A DNA stretch of 64,000 bases from Xylanibacter ruminicola. GTDB lineage: Bacteria; Bacteroidota; Bacteroidia; Bacteroidales; Bacteroidaceae. Each line of letters begins with the position of its first letter. The first letter of the stretch is position 1. Positions 46,172-55,158 of the stretch are shown here, piece after piece. The stretch is from assembly GCF_900142525.1 (NCBI RefSeq), contig NZ_FRBD01000017.1, forward strand, positions 54,355-118,354, in the 5' to 3' direction. The position numbers and the translations under genes are program-made. The notes under the pieces are model-generated. The model ran no database searches and was not told the DNA's origin. It was given only the letters and a program-made list of their open reading frames with translations.

Positions 46172-47440
46172 ATGCTGACAATCAAGGCAATGGTGAAAAA
46201 AGACGGTTTACGTGTTGACCGCAAGTACAATGTAAAGTTATGTTTTACGTACAATCGGAAGGTAAAAAGGCTATCTACGAGCCTATTTGCAAGCCCTGAA
46301 GACCTCACTAAATCCCTTTCTTTTAAGGAGGGAACAATCCTCAAACAGAAGGTTGACAAACTTGTAGAAACCTATAAGGAGATGTGCGACAAACTACAGG
46401 TGGATGCTCATCATTTCACATTGGACGATATTATAGAAATGATTAAAGCTGACGAGGAAAGACATAAGCCAGTTGACTTTATTCAGTTCTGCCAATGGTG
46501 GATAACCACTACTACAATTAAAGGCAAGAAAAACTACCAGTCTGCCCTGAACGCTTTTATCACTTATATAGGCACAGATCATCTTGATGCCTCTAAACTT
46601 ACAGCTCAGATATTAAATGGTTTCATGGACTATCTGAAAAAGCAAAGTAATCAACGAGCAAAATCACTAATGAAGTCTGGTAAACGAGTACCGTCCGACC
46701 GCAGTACTTCACTTTACCTTGGAGGCCTGCGCCATTTGTTCAATGAGGCTAAGAAGAAATACAATGATTATGACCGCAACATAATCCGCATCACAAACTC
46801 ACCATTTGAATATGTGGTAATTCCGAAACAACAGGCTACACGTAAGAGGGCTATAACTCCCGATCAAATAAGAAGCATTTGGAAGTACCCTTATGAATGT
46901 AAGAAAGACGGAACGCTGAAACGAGAAAGCATAGTTAATCTGGCTAAAGACTGTTTTCTCCTCTCATTCTGTTTAATAGGGATGAACTCAGCAGATCTAT
47001 TCAACTGTACGGAGATCAACGAAGATACCATTACCTACTATCGTACAAAGACTACAGCCCGAAGACTCGACAAGGCGAAGATGGAAGTAACAATAACTCC
47101 ATTTTTGAAGCCACTATTTGAGAAATACAGGGATAAGACAGGGCAACGTGTTTTCAAGTTCCACCTATTATATAATACAGATAAGAATTTCAATCGGGCT
47201 ATCAACATGGGGTTGAAAACTATTGGTGACAAGCTGAATTTGTTAGACCTTGAATATTATGCCGCCCGTCACTCGTGGGCTACTATTGCCCTTAATAAAG
47301 TAGGCATAGATAAATACGTGGTACATGAAGCATTGAACCATATAGATGAATCCATGCGAGTCACAGACATCTATATTGAACGAGACTTCGTGAACGAGAA
47401 TAAGGCAAATGCCAAGGTCGTAAAGTACGTTTTTGGCTAA
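46172..47440 (+). CDS. Tyrosine integrase of the element
   Basis: A 422-residue phage-type integrase with a SAM-like core-binding domain (about 100-220) and a C-terminal catalytic domain. YAARHSWATIA carries the box II Arg-His, and LNHIDESMRVTDIY carries a His and the nucleophile Tyr. Where most family members have the first catalytic Arg (TGLR), this one reads LIGMNSADLF, a variant typical of many Bacteroidetes integrases. It lies next to attL and most likely catalyses integration at tRNA-His. Confidence 0.93.
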   Translation: MLTIKAMVKKDGLRVDRKYNVKLCFTYNRKVKRLSTSLFASPEDLTKSLSFKEGTILKQKVDKLVETYKEMCDKLQVDAHHFTLDDIIEMIKADEERHKPVDFIQFCQWWITTTTIKGKKNYQSALNAFITYIGTDHLDASKLTAQILNGFMDYLKKQSNQRAKSLMKSGKRVPSDRSTSLYLGGLRHLFNEAKKKYNDYDRNIIRITNSPFEYVVIPKQQATRKRAITPDQIRSIWKYPYECKKDGTLKRESIVNLAKDCFLLSFCLIGMNSADLFNCTEINEDTITYYRTKTTARRLDKAKMEVTITPFLKPLFEKYRDKTGQRVFKFHLLYNTDKNFNRAINMGLKTIGDKLNLLDLEYYAARHSWATIALNKVGIDKYVVHEALNHIDESMRVTDIYIERDFVNENKANAKVVKYVFG

Positions 47441-47453
47441 TAATTGCTAATAT

Positions 47454-47488
47454 CTCCCATTTACATTTGCGTAGGTGGGAGTTTTTTT
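47454..47488 (+). terminator. Terminator after the integrase
   Basis: CTCCCA / TGGGAG with a 16-base loop, followed by seven T. It separates the integrase from the rest of the element. Confidence 0.8.
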
Positions 47489-47514
47489 ATACCTTAGCCG
47501 AAAATTTGACGATT

Positions 47515-48399
47515 ATGACAGATGAAACGAAATTTGGATCATTCACTCTTAACGATTTTCAAGAGATAGAACCAATACTCTGTGGATATTATGGATTGGA
47601 TAAGATTGAACTTAGCAATGCCATATATTTTGCAAAAGAATTCTTGTCCTATAATCCCGAAAAGGTTGTGCAATTTGATCCTGACAATAAGATATACCTT
47701 CCGTTATCACCTTGGCATGGCAATAACGAATCATCAGATTTGGGCAGTATCACTTTCCCGATTTTATGTAGTCAATACAGCATAGAAGATGATAGTCTGG
47801 TAGCAAAGGTTCTCTCCTTTGTCAAGAATTTCTTCCCCATAGAGACTGTCAGTGACTTAGACACAGAATACTGGGAGTACGTCACAACGGTACGCCCTGA
47901 AATGCTAAAGCTATATATCGCAATACATAGTGGTGAGCATCGATATAACCAAAAGTGCAGGGTGGCTTTCGACAAGGGAGGTGCCAATGTTGATACTACA
48001 CGGCCGTGGCTACAAATGGAACTCGAACGCTACTTGGACAAATACCTTGGAGTTAAGGATGTCAAGGAAGCCGAAAAGGAGTTATCAGTTGTCTATTATG
48101 GCAAACTTGGTCCTAAACTTAATAAAGATGAAGCTCGGATCATATGGGGGACATACCACCTACTCCAACAGTCCGACCAATTTAAGTCTGGTGGGGAGAA
48201 TGTCGTCAGCCGTTTGCAGAGCCGATTGATAGCGGATTTCCTAATCTGTTGCGAATTGCGTGAAAAACATACTGTAAATGAAGAGCACATCAGAAGCCGC
48301 TTAAACAGCTATCTCAAATTATTTGATTCTCCAGAAGATTTCCTCGCAGTATCAAATTACAAACTGTCTCCGAACAATGACAGTGGAAGATATTACTAA
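47515..48399 (+). CDS. Unknown element protein, 294 residues
   Basis: A soluble, acidic protein without signal peptide or membrane segment. I do not recognise a domain. Features visible are a Trp-rich central part (PLSPWHGNNES; WEYVTTVRPEMLK) and a helical C-terminal half. The ATG at 47515 (MTDETKFGSF) is preferred over an in-frame upstream codon, because the terminator of the integrase lies just before. A hairpin terminator follows at 48427-48452, so it is a single-gene unit. Confidence 0.65.
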   Translation: MTDETKFGSFTLNDFQEIEPILCGYYGLDKIELSNAIYFAKEFLSYNPEKVVQFDPDNKIYLPLSPWHGNNESSDLGSITFPILCSQYSIEDDSLVAKVLSFVKNFFPIETVSDLDTEYWEYVTTVRPEMLKLYIAIHSGEHRYNQKCRVAFDKGGANVDTTRPWLQMELERYLDKYLGVKDVKEAEKELSVVYYGKLGPKLNKDEARIIWGTYHLLQQSDQFKSGGENVVSRLQSRLIADFLICCELREKHTVNEEHIRSRLNSYLKLFDSPEDFLAVSNYKLSPNNDSGRYY

Positions 48400-48426
48400 T
48401 TCCACCTTATTATATTTATGATTCAA

Positions 48427-48452
48427 GGCATCCTCTAATGGGTGCCTTTTTT
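48427..48452 (+). terminator. Terminator after the 294-residue gene
   Basis: GGCATCC / GGGTGCC with one G-U pair, followed by six T. Confidence 0.8.
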
Positions 48453-48623
48453 AGTGGTAGAAATTGCACTCTTCCAATTTGAAATTATCTACCAGCCTAT
48501 CTTGCGAAATCTTGCGACCTTCGCCAGCGGAATCAAGAAGCAGCGATCGGGTTTCAAGGTTCTGAGAGGTCATACGCCCGCCTCGCACTAAACATTGGGT
48601 TCACAACAAAATGAATAAAAAAA

Positions 48624-49319
48624 ATGGAAAAGGAAGTAAAAAAAGTGACGAATGGATTTTCGCACACTCAGAGAGAAGAAGATTTTATGATGATGGAGTT
48701 CGCAATGATGGATCAAAAAAAATCAGATGAGACCCAGAAGAGCAGTAAAGGTTTCACTACCTCGATGCCGAATAGCAAAAAGGCTGTGGATCCAGTGGTT
48801 GAAGTTCCGACTACAAAAACTGCGGCACCTGAAATCTCAACAATTCACGCCAGAGTAAGCCCACAGGTTGTTAAGGACATGTACGATGGCTTTATGATGA
48901 AACCGAGTGCAGTCACCGTAAGGTTCCGTGACGAAGATGGTTGCTTGGTAATGCGAGTTACATTCTTCTACGGCAAGAGACTGTCAAGAGAGTTGTCACT
49001 TCTCGCAGACACAGACCTGATAGGCCGTACAATGCGAGCCATGAGAGGTGAACAGTTGGAAAAGCTGAAAGCCTATTGTGAGGAAGAACACATCATTGCT
49101 GCCACGAATGTTGACCCTCGCATCGACATCTTCCGCCAGTGCATGAAGTCCACCTTGAAATGCCGCATCAACGCTGACTTCCTCCCTGACGAGGCAGACG
49201 AGAACAATAGATACATAAGTGTCTCGTTCATCATAGCCCCAAAGATGGAGTTCCGTTTCTGCTTGGAGAGGACAAGGGAGATTGAAGAGATTGTGAACGA
49301 AACGATTAAAGCTGCCTAA
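48624..49319 (+). CDS. Unknown element protein, 231 residues
   Basis: The N-terminal third (about residues 1-75) is polar and probably disordered (Lys/Ser/Thr/Pro-rich). The remainder is an alpha/beta domain with VTVRFRDEDGCLVMRVTFFYG and a helical end. No family is recognised. The gene begins the run 48.6-51.5 kb, which continues with a 146-residue protein and the first helicase-like protein. A strong GGGGGA-GCAA-TCCCCC hairpin follows the stop at 49330-49345. Confidence 0.6.
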   Translation: MEKEVKKVTNGFSHTQREEDFMMMEFAMMDQKKSDETQKSSKGFTTSMPNSKKAVDPVVEVPTTKTAAPEISTIHARVSPQVVKDMYDGFMMKPSAVTVRFRDEDGCLVMRVTFFYGKRLSRELSLLADTDLIGRTMRAMRGEQLEKLKAYCEEEHIIAATNVDPRIDIFRQCMKSTLKCRINADFLPDEADENNRYISVSFIIAPKMEFRFCLERTREIEEIVNETIKAA

Positions 49320-49323
49320 ACCA

Positions 49324-49350
49324 AAGAACGGGGGAGCAATCCCCCATTCT
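49324..49350 (+). terminator. Hairpin between two element genes
   Basis: AAGAA-c-GGGGGA / TCCCCC-a-TTCTT around GCAA is a long stem directly after the 231-residue gene. The following T-run is short, so it may be an attenuator or an mRNA end. Confidence 0.55.
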
Positions 49351-49365
49351 TCAAATTTGAAGAAT

Positions 49366-49806
49366 ATGACACAGATAGATTTTCCATCCGCATACGACAA
49401 CGAAGCCGTACATCGTCAAGTTAAGCTCTTGATGATGCAGCACAAACAACTCAATATTCGAGTTGAGGAAGAAGAGGTCTGGATTAGTTGTCAAGGAATG
49501 ACAGGTCTCAGATACCTACTTAATGATGATAGTTGGGATTGGATTCTCGGCTATCTCCAGACTGGTGACTATGAGGACTTCGGAGTGTTCCCTTCCGCTG
49601 TATCTCATATAGTTAATGATGGGTACAAAGAAAACAAGGTCAAAGGACTAGTCGAGCAAGGCTGTAACATACTTCCTGTGTCTTTTCACAGAGAAACAGA
49701 GGCTTATATCAGCTTGCGAGCCTTCTTCAAATTTGGCAAACTCTTTTTTAGAATCCGCAGAACTGACGATTTTATTAATTATTTAATTGAGCAAAAATTA
49801 TGGTAA
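49366..49806 (+). CDS. Unknown element protein, 146 residues
   Basis: A soluble protein without recognised domain; MTQIDFPSAYDNEAVHRQVK at the start and a basic, aromatic end (FFRIRRTDDFINYLIEQKLW). The ATG at 49366 is the first ATG of the frame. It overlaps the helicase-like gene by 7 bp, so translation is probably coupled and the proteins may work together. Confidence 0.65.
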   Translation: MTQIDFPSAYDNEAVHRQVKLLMMQHKQLNIRVEEEEVWISCQGMTGLRYLLNDDSWDWILGYLQTGDYEDFGVFPSAVSHIVNDGYKENKVKGLVEQGCNILPVSFHRETEAYISLRAFFKFGKLFFRIRRTDDFINYLIEQKLW

Positions 49807-51536
49807 TATTAAACAAAGACCAACACCTTTCAGACGTAATACGTCAAATTCCCACAAACAGCATCCTATCAAAGAGAATACCAGGCTGTGGGGCAACAAC
49901 ATTGGAGCTAAATACTTATCGGAACTCCATTATTCTTGTGCCGAATGTTCCTGTTATCAATAGCAAGTGCCAGAAGTACAAGAACCTGCTAGGGGTCTAT
50001 GAAAAGGTCTCAGTTGGAGAAATAGCGCAGTATTTGCATGAGCATAAACATTACAAGATCATGACTACTCCAGAGAGCTTCCCGAAGGTCAAGAAAGCTT
50101 GTGAATTGTGTGATCTCAATATCTATACCGACTTCTTTTTGCTTGATGACGAGTGCCACCAACTTATTAAAGATGTGGACTACAGAGCCGACATCGTTTT
50201 ACCAATGGACGATTTTTTCCTGTTTAAACGAAAGGCACTAGTCTCTGCTACTCCCATCAAGTTCAGTGATCCTCGCTTCAAGGACTTCAAAACTATAGAA
50301 ATAAGTGCTGAATACGACTATCAGCAGAAGATTCAGGTAGTACACACATACAGCATTGCTAGGACTGTCAGAGAATATCTGGAGAACCATAAAAATAATA
50401 AGGTGTGCATCTTCTTTAACTCAGTGGATGGCATCTACTCGATAATGAAGCAATTCGGAATGTTGAACAATGCTACAGTTTACTGCGCTCCGAAGAGCCG
50501 TACCAAACTGAAATCGGAACACGACTTTACAAACGCTTACAATGTCTGGTCTGCTAAGACGATGAAACAATACAATTTCTTTACGGGACGATTCTATACA
50601 GCATTTGACTTGGAATTGGATTATAAGCCTGACTTACTAATGATTACTGATCCTCACTTGTCGCCATACACGATGCTCGATGTCGATACTGATTGCATAC
50701 AGATATGCGGTCGTTTTCGTAACGGCATAAGTTCTGCAACCCATATATACAGGACAGACGAAGAGATCGTTGCTAAGACTAGAGACGAACTTGAATGGGA
50801 GATCTCCGCACATGAGTATGCCTACAATACCATACAAACTTTTTATAACAGCGCTGATAGCAGGGAAAGCCGATTCGCATTTGGAGAGGCTCTTGAAACC
50901 TTGCCATTCCGCAAATATCTCTATCCTGATCTTACTAAAAACTGGTTCGCTATCGACAATGCTATCAATGAAAAACTGGTCGAGAGTCGATACAAATACA
51001 GGGGGCAAGTGAAGCTCTGGTACAATGACTGCCATTTTTTTATTCCGACTTTTGAGGATAAGCCATACAACAAGCATGATGAGGGACTGAGAGTTGTTGC
51101 TGCGGCTCGTTCAACTAAAGATAAGCGCAGAAGAATGGTACAGTTCCTAAGCGAACTTGAAGATCCTGATTCCGAGTATGCAATGGACTTTATAAACGAG
51201 ATTCGCAAGATCGATCCTTTCATTGTCGAAGCGTTCGAACTGCTGGGTAGGAAACGGATCGAGGAACTTGAATATAATCAAAGGGCAATTGCCGAAGAAA
51301 TGATACTGGTTCAGCGTAAGGGGAATAAGGTCGTTAGGATAATCAAGAACTCCTTCATAGTTGGTCGTGCTTACACAAATGATTATATCACTAAGGAGTT
51401 GAAACGAATCTTCGACATGGTTCACATTCACCCTGAGAAGCCTATTAAAGGTACAATGATCAATGATTACTTTCAGACTGTGGACTGGAGAAGTAAGAAA
51501 AGTAGAGGTTATCGGCTTGTTTCACCTATCATATAG
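49800..51536 (+). CDS. SF2 helicase-like protein with unusual P-loop (first copy)
   Basis: A 578-residue protein with the order of superfamily 2 helicase motifs: a P-loop-like IPGCGATTLE at 27-36 in which the Lys of GKT/GKS is Ala, DDECH at 116-120 (motif II), SATP at 149-152 (motif III) and QICGRFR at 301-307 (motif VI). The C-terminal 250 residues are helical and of unknown type. A second divergent copy is at 57809. The P-loop change puts ATP hydrolysis in doubt or points to a family-specific variant. Similar proteins occur in Bacteroidetes phages, to my recollection. Confidence 0.75.
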   Translation: MVILNKDQHLSDVIRQIPTNSILSKRIPGCGATTLELNTYRNSIILVPNVPVINSKCQKYKNLLGVYEKVSVGEIAQYLHEHKHYKIMTTPESFPKVKKACELCDLNIYTDFFLLDDECHQLIKDVDYRADIVLPMDDFFLFKRKALVSATPIKFSDPRFKDFKTIEISAEYDYQQKIQVVHTYSIARTVREYLENHKNNKVCIFFNSVDGIYSIMKQFGMLNNATVYCAPKSRTKLKSEHDFTNAYNVWSAKTMKQYNFFTGRFYTAFDLELDYKPDLLMITDPHLSPYTMLDVDTDCIQICGRFRNGISSATHIYRTDEEIVAKTRDELEWEISAHEYAYNTIQTFYNSADSRESRFAFGEALETLPFRKYLYPDLTKNWFAIDNAINEKLVESRYKYRGQVKLWYNDCHFFIPTFEDKPYNKHDEGLRVVAAARSTKDKRRRMVQFLSELEDPDSEYAMDFINEIRKIDPFIVEAFELLGRKRIEELEYNQRAIAEEMILVQRKGNKVVRIIKNSFIVGRAYTNDYITKELKRIFDMVHIHPEKPIKGTMINDYFQTVDWRSKKSRGYRLVSPII

Positions 51537-51985
51537 TTAAAGGTGACAGAATCGATCAAATTCTGTTTTCCTATACCAGATGCATGAAATCAGAATTTTG
51601 TCACCCTCGACCTTTATATGAGCTGGCAGGGGCATCCCACTTATCAAATTTTACTTTTCCGAATTTCTAAAAAATGTCCCTAGGATTGAACTATTTATAG
51701 TAACCACTCTGTCAGAATCTTGCCCCTCCCGTTAATGATGGAAAACACATATTATATAAGTAACTGCCGTATGGAACTTTGACAAAAATCTAAATAAATG
51801 CATTTTACCTTCTTCTGAAAAAATATCGAGTGATCGGACAATAGGTGTACCCATATTTATCGCCCCCTCGGGTGCTCAATATGGAAAATAGCAACTATAA
51901 TTAAAAATAACCATATTAGAGCAACTGTAGTAGATTAGTATTTATATACAATTCCTATTGTCTAACAACTCAAATTTTCAGAATT
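51537..51985. other. Intergenic stretch with a long GGTGACA hairpin
   Basis: The left part holds an imperfect hairpin (51542-51605, GGTGACAGAAT / ATTTTGTCACC) with an alternative inner hairpin ACAGAAT / ATTCTGT. The rest is AT-rich with no gene. A promoter for the DUF3871 gene is presumably near 51930, but no clear box is visible. Confidence 0.5.
51542..51605. repeat. GGTGACA inverted repeat, first copy
   Basis: GGTGACAGAAT (51542-51552) can pair with ATTTTGTCACC (51595-51605). A related pair lies at 57447-57502. Both follow the stop of a gene and precede a long gap before the next gene. Confidence 0.75.
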
Positions 51986-53002
51986 ATGGAAAATTATGTA
52001 ACAATGCTTCCAGTGGCAGCTCAGCCGCTGATCGATTTTTCTGATGCCGAGGATGCAGTGATCGTTGAGGATCCTGTAATGCAGAGTTCTGTTAGCTTCC
52101 TCGATGCTAACACTAACGCCATTTCTCTTGAAGAGTTGGCCTCTACTTGTGTTGTTCCTACTTGGGGCAATCAGGATTTAACTATTTCCCATCAAGATTT
52201 CATCAACTGCATACATGAAGCAGCCAAAGACTTCTATCGTGGTGAAACCGTTAATGATCCTTCTATCCGTGTCTCTCACATCGTAAGAGGTCGTACACCT
52301 GATGCTTTAGGTAAACGAGCTTCTGAACTTCTGGAGTGCGAAAAGACTCAGTTCTACCAGAGAATGGCTTTCGCTTTCACTATTCCCACCATCTTTGAGA
52401 CTGTCAACGGACAGAAACTTGAATTGTGCTGTGGTGGTGTCCGTAACTATTCCGATTTGAATCTTTACCGTCAGAACAAGGGAGTGGAGAAGGTTTCAAT
52501 CTTCGTAGGCTGGCGTGTCCGCATTTGCTCCAACCAGATTCTTACTGGCGATGGTGTCAAACTGTCGTTGGAAGTAATGACTGTGAGCGACATCTACAAG
52601 GCAGCTATGGAATTGTTCTATAGTTTTCTTCCAGCTAAGCAGCTCCACTTGATGCAGACTCTCAGCAATACTTATCTCAGCGAAACACAGTTTGCTACTT
52701 TGGTGGGACGCATGAGAATGTACCAGGCATTACCACCGAGGCTTTCTCGTTCTATTCCGAACTTACTGATCACTGACAGCCAGATCAACAACGTTTGTCG
52801 TGGTTTCTACAGCAATCCAGACTTCGGAGGTGAGAATGGTGCTATCTCTATGTGGAGTTTCCACAATCTTATGACGGAAGCCAACAAGTCCAGCTACATT
52901 GACAGCTATCTACAGCGTGCAGTCAACGCTACTGATGTCTGCGTAGGTCTCAATAATGCTATGCATGGTGTTGAAGGTGGCTACAGTTGGTTTCTTAGCT
53001 AA
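51986..53002 (+). CDS. DUF3871-family protein
   Basis: A 338-residue protein with the conserved features of DUF3871, a Bacteroidetes family common in mobile elements. These include DPSIRVSHIVRGRTPDAL, CEKTQFYQRMAFAFTIP, GGVRNYSDLNLY, and the strongly conserved NLMTEANKSSYIDSYLQRAVNA, of which the first 20 residues are diagnostic. The function is unknown; the fold may relate to DUF932-like proteins found on plasmids. It is a single-gene unit with a terminator after it. Confidence 0.88.
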   Translation: MENYVTMLPVAAQPLIDFSDAEDAVIVEDPVMQSSVSFLDANTNAISLEELASTCVVPTWGNQDLTISHQDFINCIHEAAKDFYRGETVNDPSIRVSHIVRGRTPDALGKRASELLECEKTQFYQRMAFAFTIPTIFETVNGQKLELCCGGVRNYSDLNLYRQNKGVEKVSIFVGWRVRICSNQILTGDGVKLSLEVMTVSDIYKAAMELFYSFLPAKQLHLMQTLSNTYLSETQFATLVGRMRMYQALPPRLSRSIPNLLITDSQINNVCRGFYSNPDFGGENGAISMWSFHNLMTEANKSSYIDSYLQRAVNATDVCVGLNNAMHGVEGGYSWFLS

Positions 53003-53106
53003 TCTATTTACGGAGAGTTACTGATTTTCCAAAGTCCTTTGAGCCGTTCCTCTCTTAAAACAAAAACGACTGAAAGTGACCGTTACGCCAAGACGATATT
53101 TGGCAC

Positions 53107-53150
53107 AATCGGGGGAGGGCTTCACTATAGAGGCTCTCTCCCTTTTTATT
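53107..53150 (+). terminator. Terminator after the DUF3871 gene
   Basis: GGGGGAGGGCTTC pairs imperfectly with GAGGCTCTCTCCC, followed by TTTTTATT. Confidence 0.7.
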
Positions 53151-53171
53151 CACTTACTAAAATTGAAAAAA

Positions 53172-53324
53172 ATGAAAAGATACTATTTCAGAATCTATCA
53201 AGGCTCAGACTTTGAGGATGGTGATACAGTTTGGACTGATGCCAATTCCGAACAGGAGGCACGTAGCAATATCGAGAGTGACTATTGGGGCATTAATAGG
53301 TTGGACTTACTAAGAGTACGATGA
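53172..53324 (+). CDS. Small element protein, 50 residues
   Basis: MKRYYFRIYQGSDFEDGDTV and an acidic remainder; no known family. The ATG at 53172 is preceded by an A-rich stretch typical of Bacteroidetes translation starts. The stop overlaps the next start by 4 bp (ATGA). Confidence 0.6.
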   Translation: MKRYYFRIYQGSDFEDGDTVWTDANSEQEARSNIESDYWGINRLDLLRVR

Positions 53325-53602
53325 ACAAGGCAGATCGAATCGTTCAGCACATCGTGGAATTACAGTACCGTTTGTGCCAAGTAGAGAATAATCTCCAGTA
53401 CATCAAGGTTACTCAGGCTTTGAAGCGTTCTCTTGAAAAGTTCTACGGCCTATTGATGAACGATCAAAAGCTGATGTCCCAATACCAGTCAACTTACATT
53501 GGTTGGTTCTATGCTGGCTTGGGGCACTCTCTTTATGACAGAGTATGCAACTCTCTTATTGAATATCGGAACGGTAGAAGACCTTTCGATAATGTTCACT
53601 AA
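53321..53602 (+). CDS. Small helical element protein, 93 residues
   Basis: A predominantly helical protein (IVQHIVELQYRLCQVENNLQ at the start) with an aromatic middle (YIGWFYAGLGHSLYDRVC). I do not recognise a family. It is translationally coupled with the preceding 50-residue gene and precedes the compact recombinase. Confidence 0.6.
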   Translation: MNKADRIVQHIVELQYRLCQVENNLQYIKVTQALKRSLEKFYGLLMNDQKLMSQYQSTYIGWFYAGLGHSLYDRVCNSLIEYRNGRRPFDNVH

Positions 53603-53702
53603 TATCAGAAGTGAATGTTGTGCTGATTATCAGCAACTTAGAAAAACTGGCAATCTCACAATGTTCACTTTTGTCTTTTTAATGATGTAAACGAATATTA
53701 TT

Positions 53703-54293
53703 ATGTCCCTGAAATACAGTACAACTACAGCAGACTATTTGATATGGTCAGACGCTATGAATCTCATTCGTAAGTTGGCAAAAGATGGAAACTACAAAAT
53801 GTCTCTTTTAGTAGCGATCGGTTGTTTCACAGGATTGCGGATTTCTGATATTCTCTCTTTAAGGTGGAAGCAGATACTTGGTGTTTCCGAGTTCACTATA
53901 ACTGAGAAAAAGACAGGGAAGCGTAGAACCATCAGGCTGAATCCTGAGCTACAGAAGCACATCGAGGACTGTTTTACCCATATCCAGCCCATAGGCATCG
54001 AATCTCCGATTTTGGTTAGTCAGAAAGGTACCACTTTCAGCGTCCAAAGGATTAATGCCATATTGAAGGAATTGAAGAAGAAGTACCGCTTGAAGATCAA
54101 CCATTTCAGTTGCCACTCCCTGCGTAAGACTTTTGGTAGGCAAGTGTACAACATGAATAGTGGTGAGAGTTCCGAGCTGGCATTGGTAAAACTGATGGAG
54201 CTTTTCAACCACTCCAGCGTAGCCATCACTAAACGATACTTGGGATTGAGACAGGAAGAGATCTTAGAGACTTACGACTGTCTTACTTTCTAA
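53703..54293 (+). CDS. Compact tyrosine recombinase (catalytic domain only)
   Basis: A 196-residue tyrosine recombinase with all catalytic residues: Arg in TGLRISDILSL, Lys in KKTGKRRTI, His-x-x-Arg in HSLRKTFGR, His and Tyr in FNHSSVAITKRYLG. It lacks the N-terminal core-binding domain, like the small Bacteroides recombinases that flip promoters or resolve circles. It is the second recombinase of the element, so its job is probably not integration but inversion, resolution or copy control. Confidence 0.88.
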   Translation: MSLKYSTTTADYLIWSDAMNLIRKLAKDGNYKMSLLVAIGCFTGLRISDILSLRWKQILGVSEFTITEKKTGKRRTIRLNPELQKHIEDCFTHIQPIGIESPILVSQKGTTFSVQRINAILKELKKKYRLKINHFSCHSLRKTFGRQVYNMNSGESSELALVKLMELFNHSSVAITKRYLGLRQEEILETYDCLTF

Positions 54294-54343
54294 GGATGGG
54301 TGAGCCTACTCTAGATGGGGTGGGCTTATCCTTCTTTTTTCAA
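54293..54343 (+). terminator. Terminator after the compact recombinase
   Basis: AAGGAT..GAGCC and GGGCTTATCCTT form a stem, followed by CTTTTTT. Confidence 0.7.
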
Positions 54344-54445
54344 ATACGTAGTAAAATAACCATATATAATTGCCTCTTCTTGCTTGATTTAATTAAAAAT
54401 TCTAAATAATAAGCAAGTTCTTGCGTTGCTTTACGCCCATTTTAC

Positions 54446-54693
54446 TATCTTTGTAAGGTCAAAGCGACTCTACGGAGTTAGCTGCGACAGGGCGTTTAGC
54501 GTAGTTATCTGCTACTTGAATCTGGACAATTCGAACCATGTAGATAATGAGCAAGAACGTCCACGTCATTGGTATATTACTCCCCAAGTGGGAATATTAT
54601 ATCCTTTGGCGTGGGCTTTGCTTATTACACATGGTAGGCTGTCCAGAGCCAAAGTAGCGTAGTGAGTTAAAGTTCCCACGCCTTCTTTTTATT
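54446..54693 (+). ncRNA. Candidate structured non-coding RNA
   Basis: A -7 box TATCTTTG at 54446-54453 precedes about 230 nt without a credible gene. The 3' part folds into nested stems: P1 GGCGTGGG (54608-54615) / CCCACGCC (54675-54682), P2 CTTATTAC (54621-54628) / GTAGTGAG (54659-54666) and P3 GGCT (54637-54640) / AGCC (54647-54650). A T-rich tail (TTCTTTTT) ends it. The 5' part has smaller hairpins such as ACTC-TACG-GAGT. It could be an independent RNA or the leader of the gene at 54745. No known family is recognised. Confidence 0.65.
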
Positions 54694-54744
54694 AACTGCT
54701 GATGTCTGGGAGGCTAGTTGGCACAGATAGAGCTAAAACTGTAA

Positions 54745-55158
54745 ATGGGGTTAATAGATAAGGTTGTCAATTTCTTCGTTAAAGATTCTGCAGAGAGACG
54801 AAAGTTTGTCAATGATTTCAATAATAAAGCCAAGACTTACTTTCAGTCCTTAACTGTTGATACATTATTGGAAGCGGAAATGTGCTATGGCAATCCTGAT
54901 GAATCATATCGGCATCCGTATTCAGCCCCAAGAATAGTCAGTGGTATCGTAATTCGTGCAACTGCAGGTGCTGAGATTCCTGTTGATGATATTATTCTTA
55001 TTGGGAAAATAGTTCTCTCTGACCAAGCATTGGTAAGACGAATGTTTGTCTTACATTGGGACACGTTTATAATTGAAGATGCAAGAACAGGAAAATTTGT
55101 TGATTGGAGAATAAAGGATTTCGTAAACTTTGGGGGATTCTTACAAGGAAGGAGGTGA
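54745..55158 (+). CDS. Unknown element protein, 137 residues
   Basis: A soluble protein with a helical N-terminus (VNFFVKDSAERRKFVNDFNN) and a beta-rich second half (RIVSGIVIRATAGAEIPVDD). No family is recognised. It is the first of five closely spaced genes (54745-57437) and follows the structured RNA by 52 bp. Its last codons (GGA AGG AGG TGA) form a strong ribosome binding site for the next gene. Confidence 0.6.
   Translation: MGLIDKVVNFFVKDSAERRKFVNDFNNKAKTYFQSLTVDTLLEAEMCYGNPDESYRHPYSAPRIVSGIVIRATAGAEIPVDDIILIGKIVLSDQALVRRMFVLHWDTFIIEDARTGKFVDWRIKDFVNFGGFLQGRR

Noticed and set aside
54426..54662. A 78-codon plus-strand gene
   Set aside because: It spans a promoter-like box and the nested stems of a probable RNA, and its product resembles no protein family.
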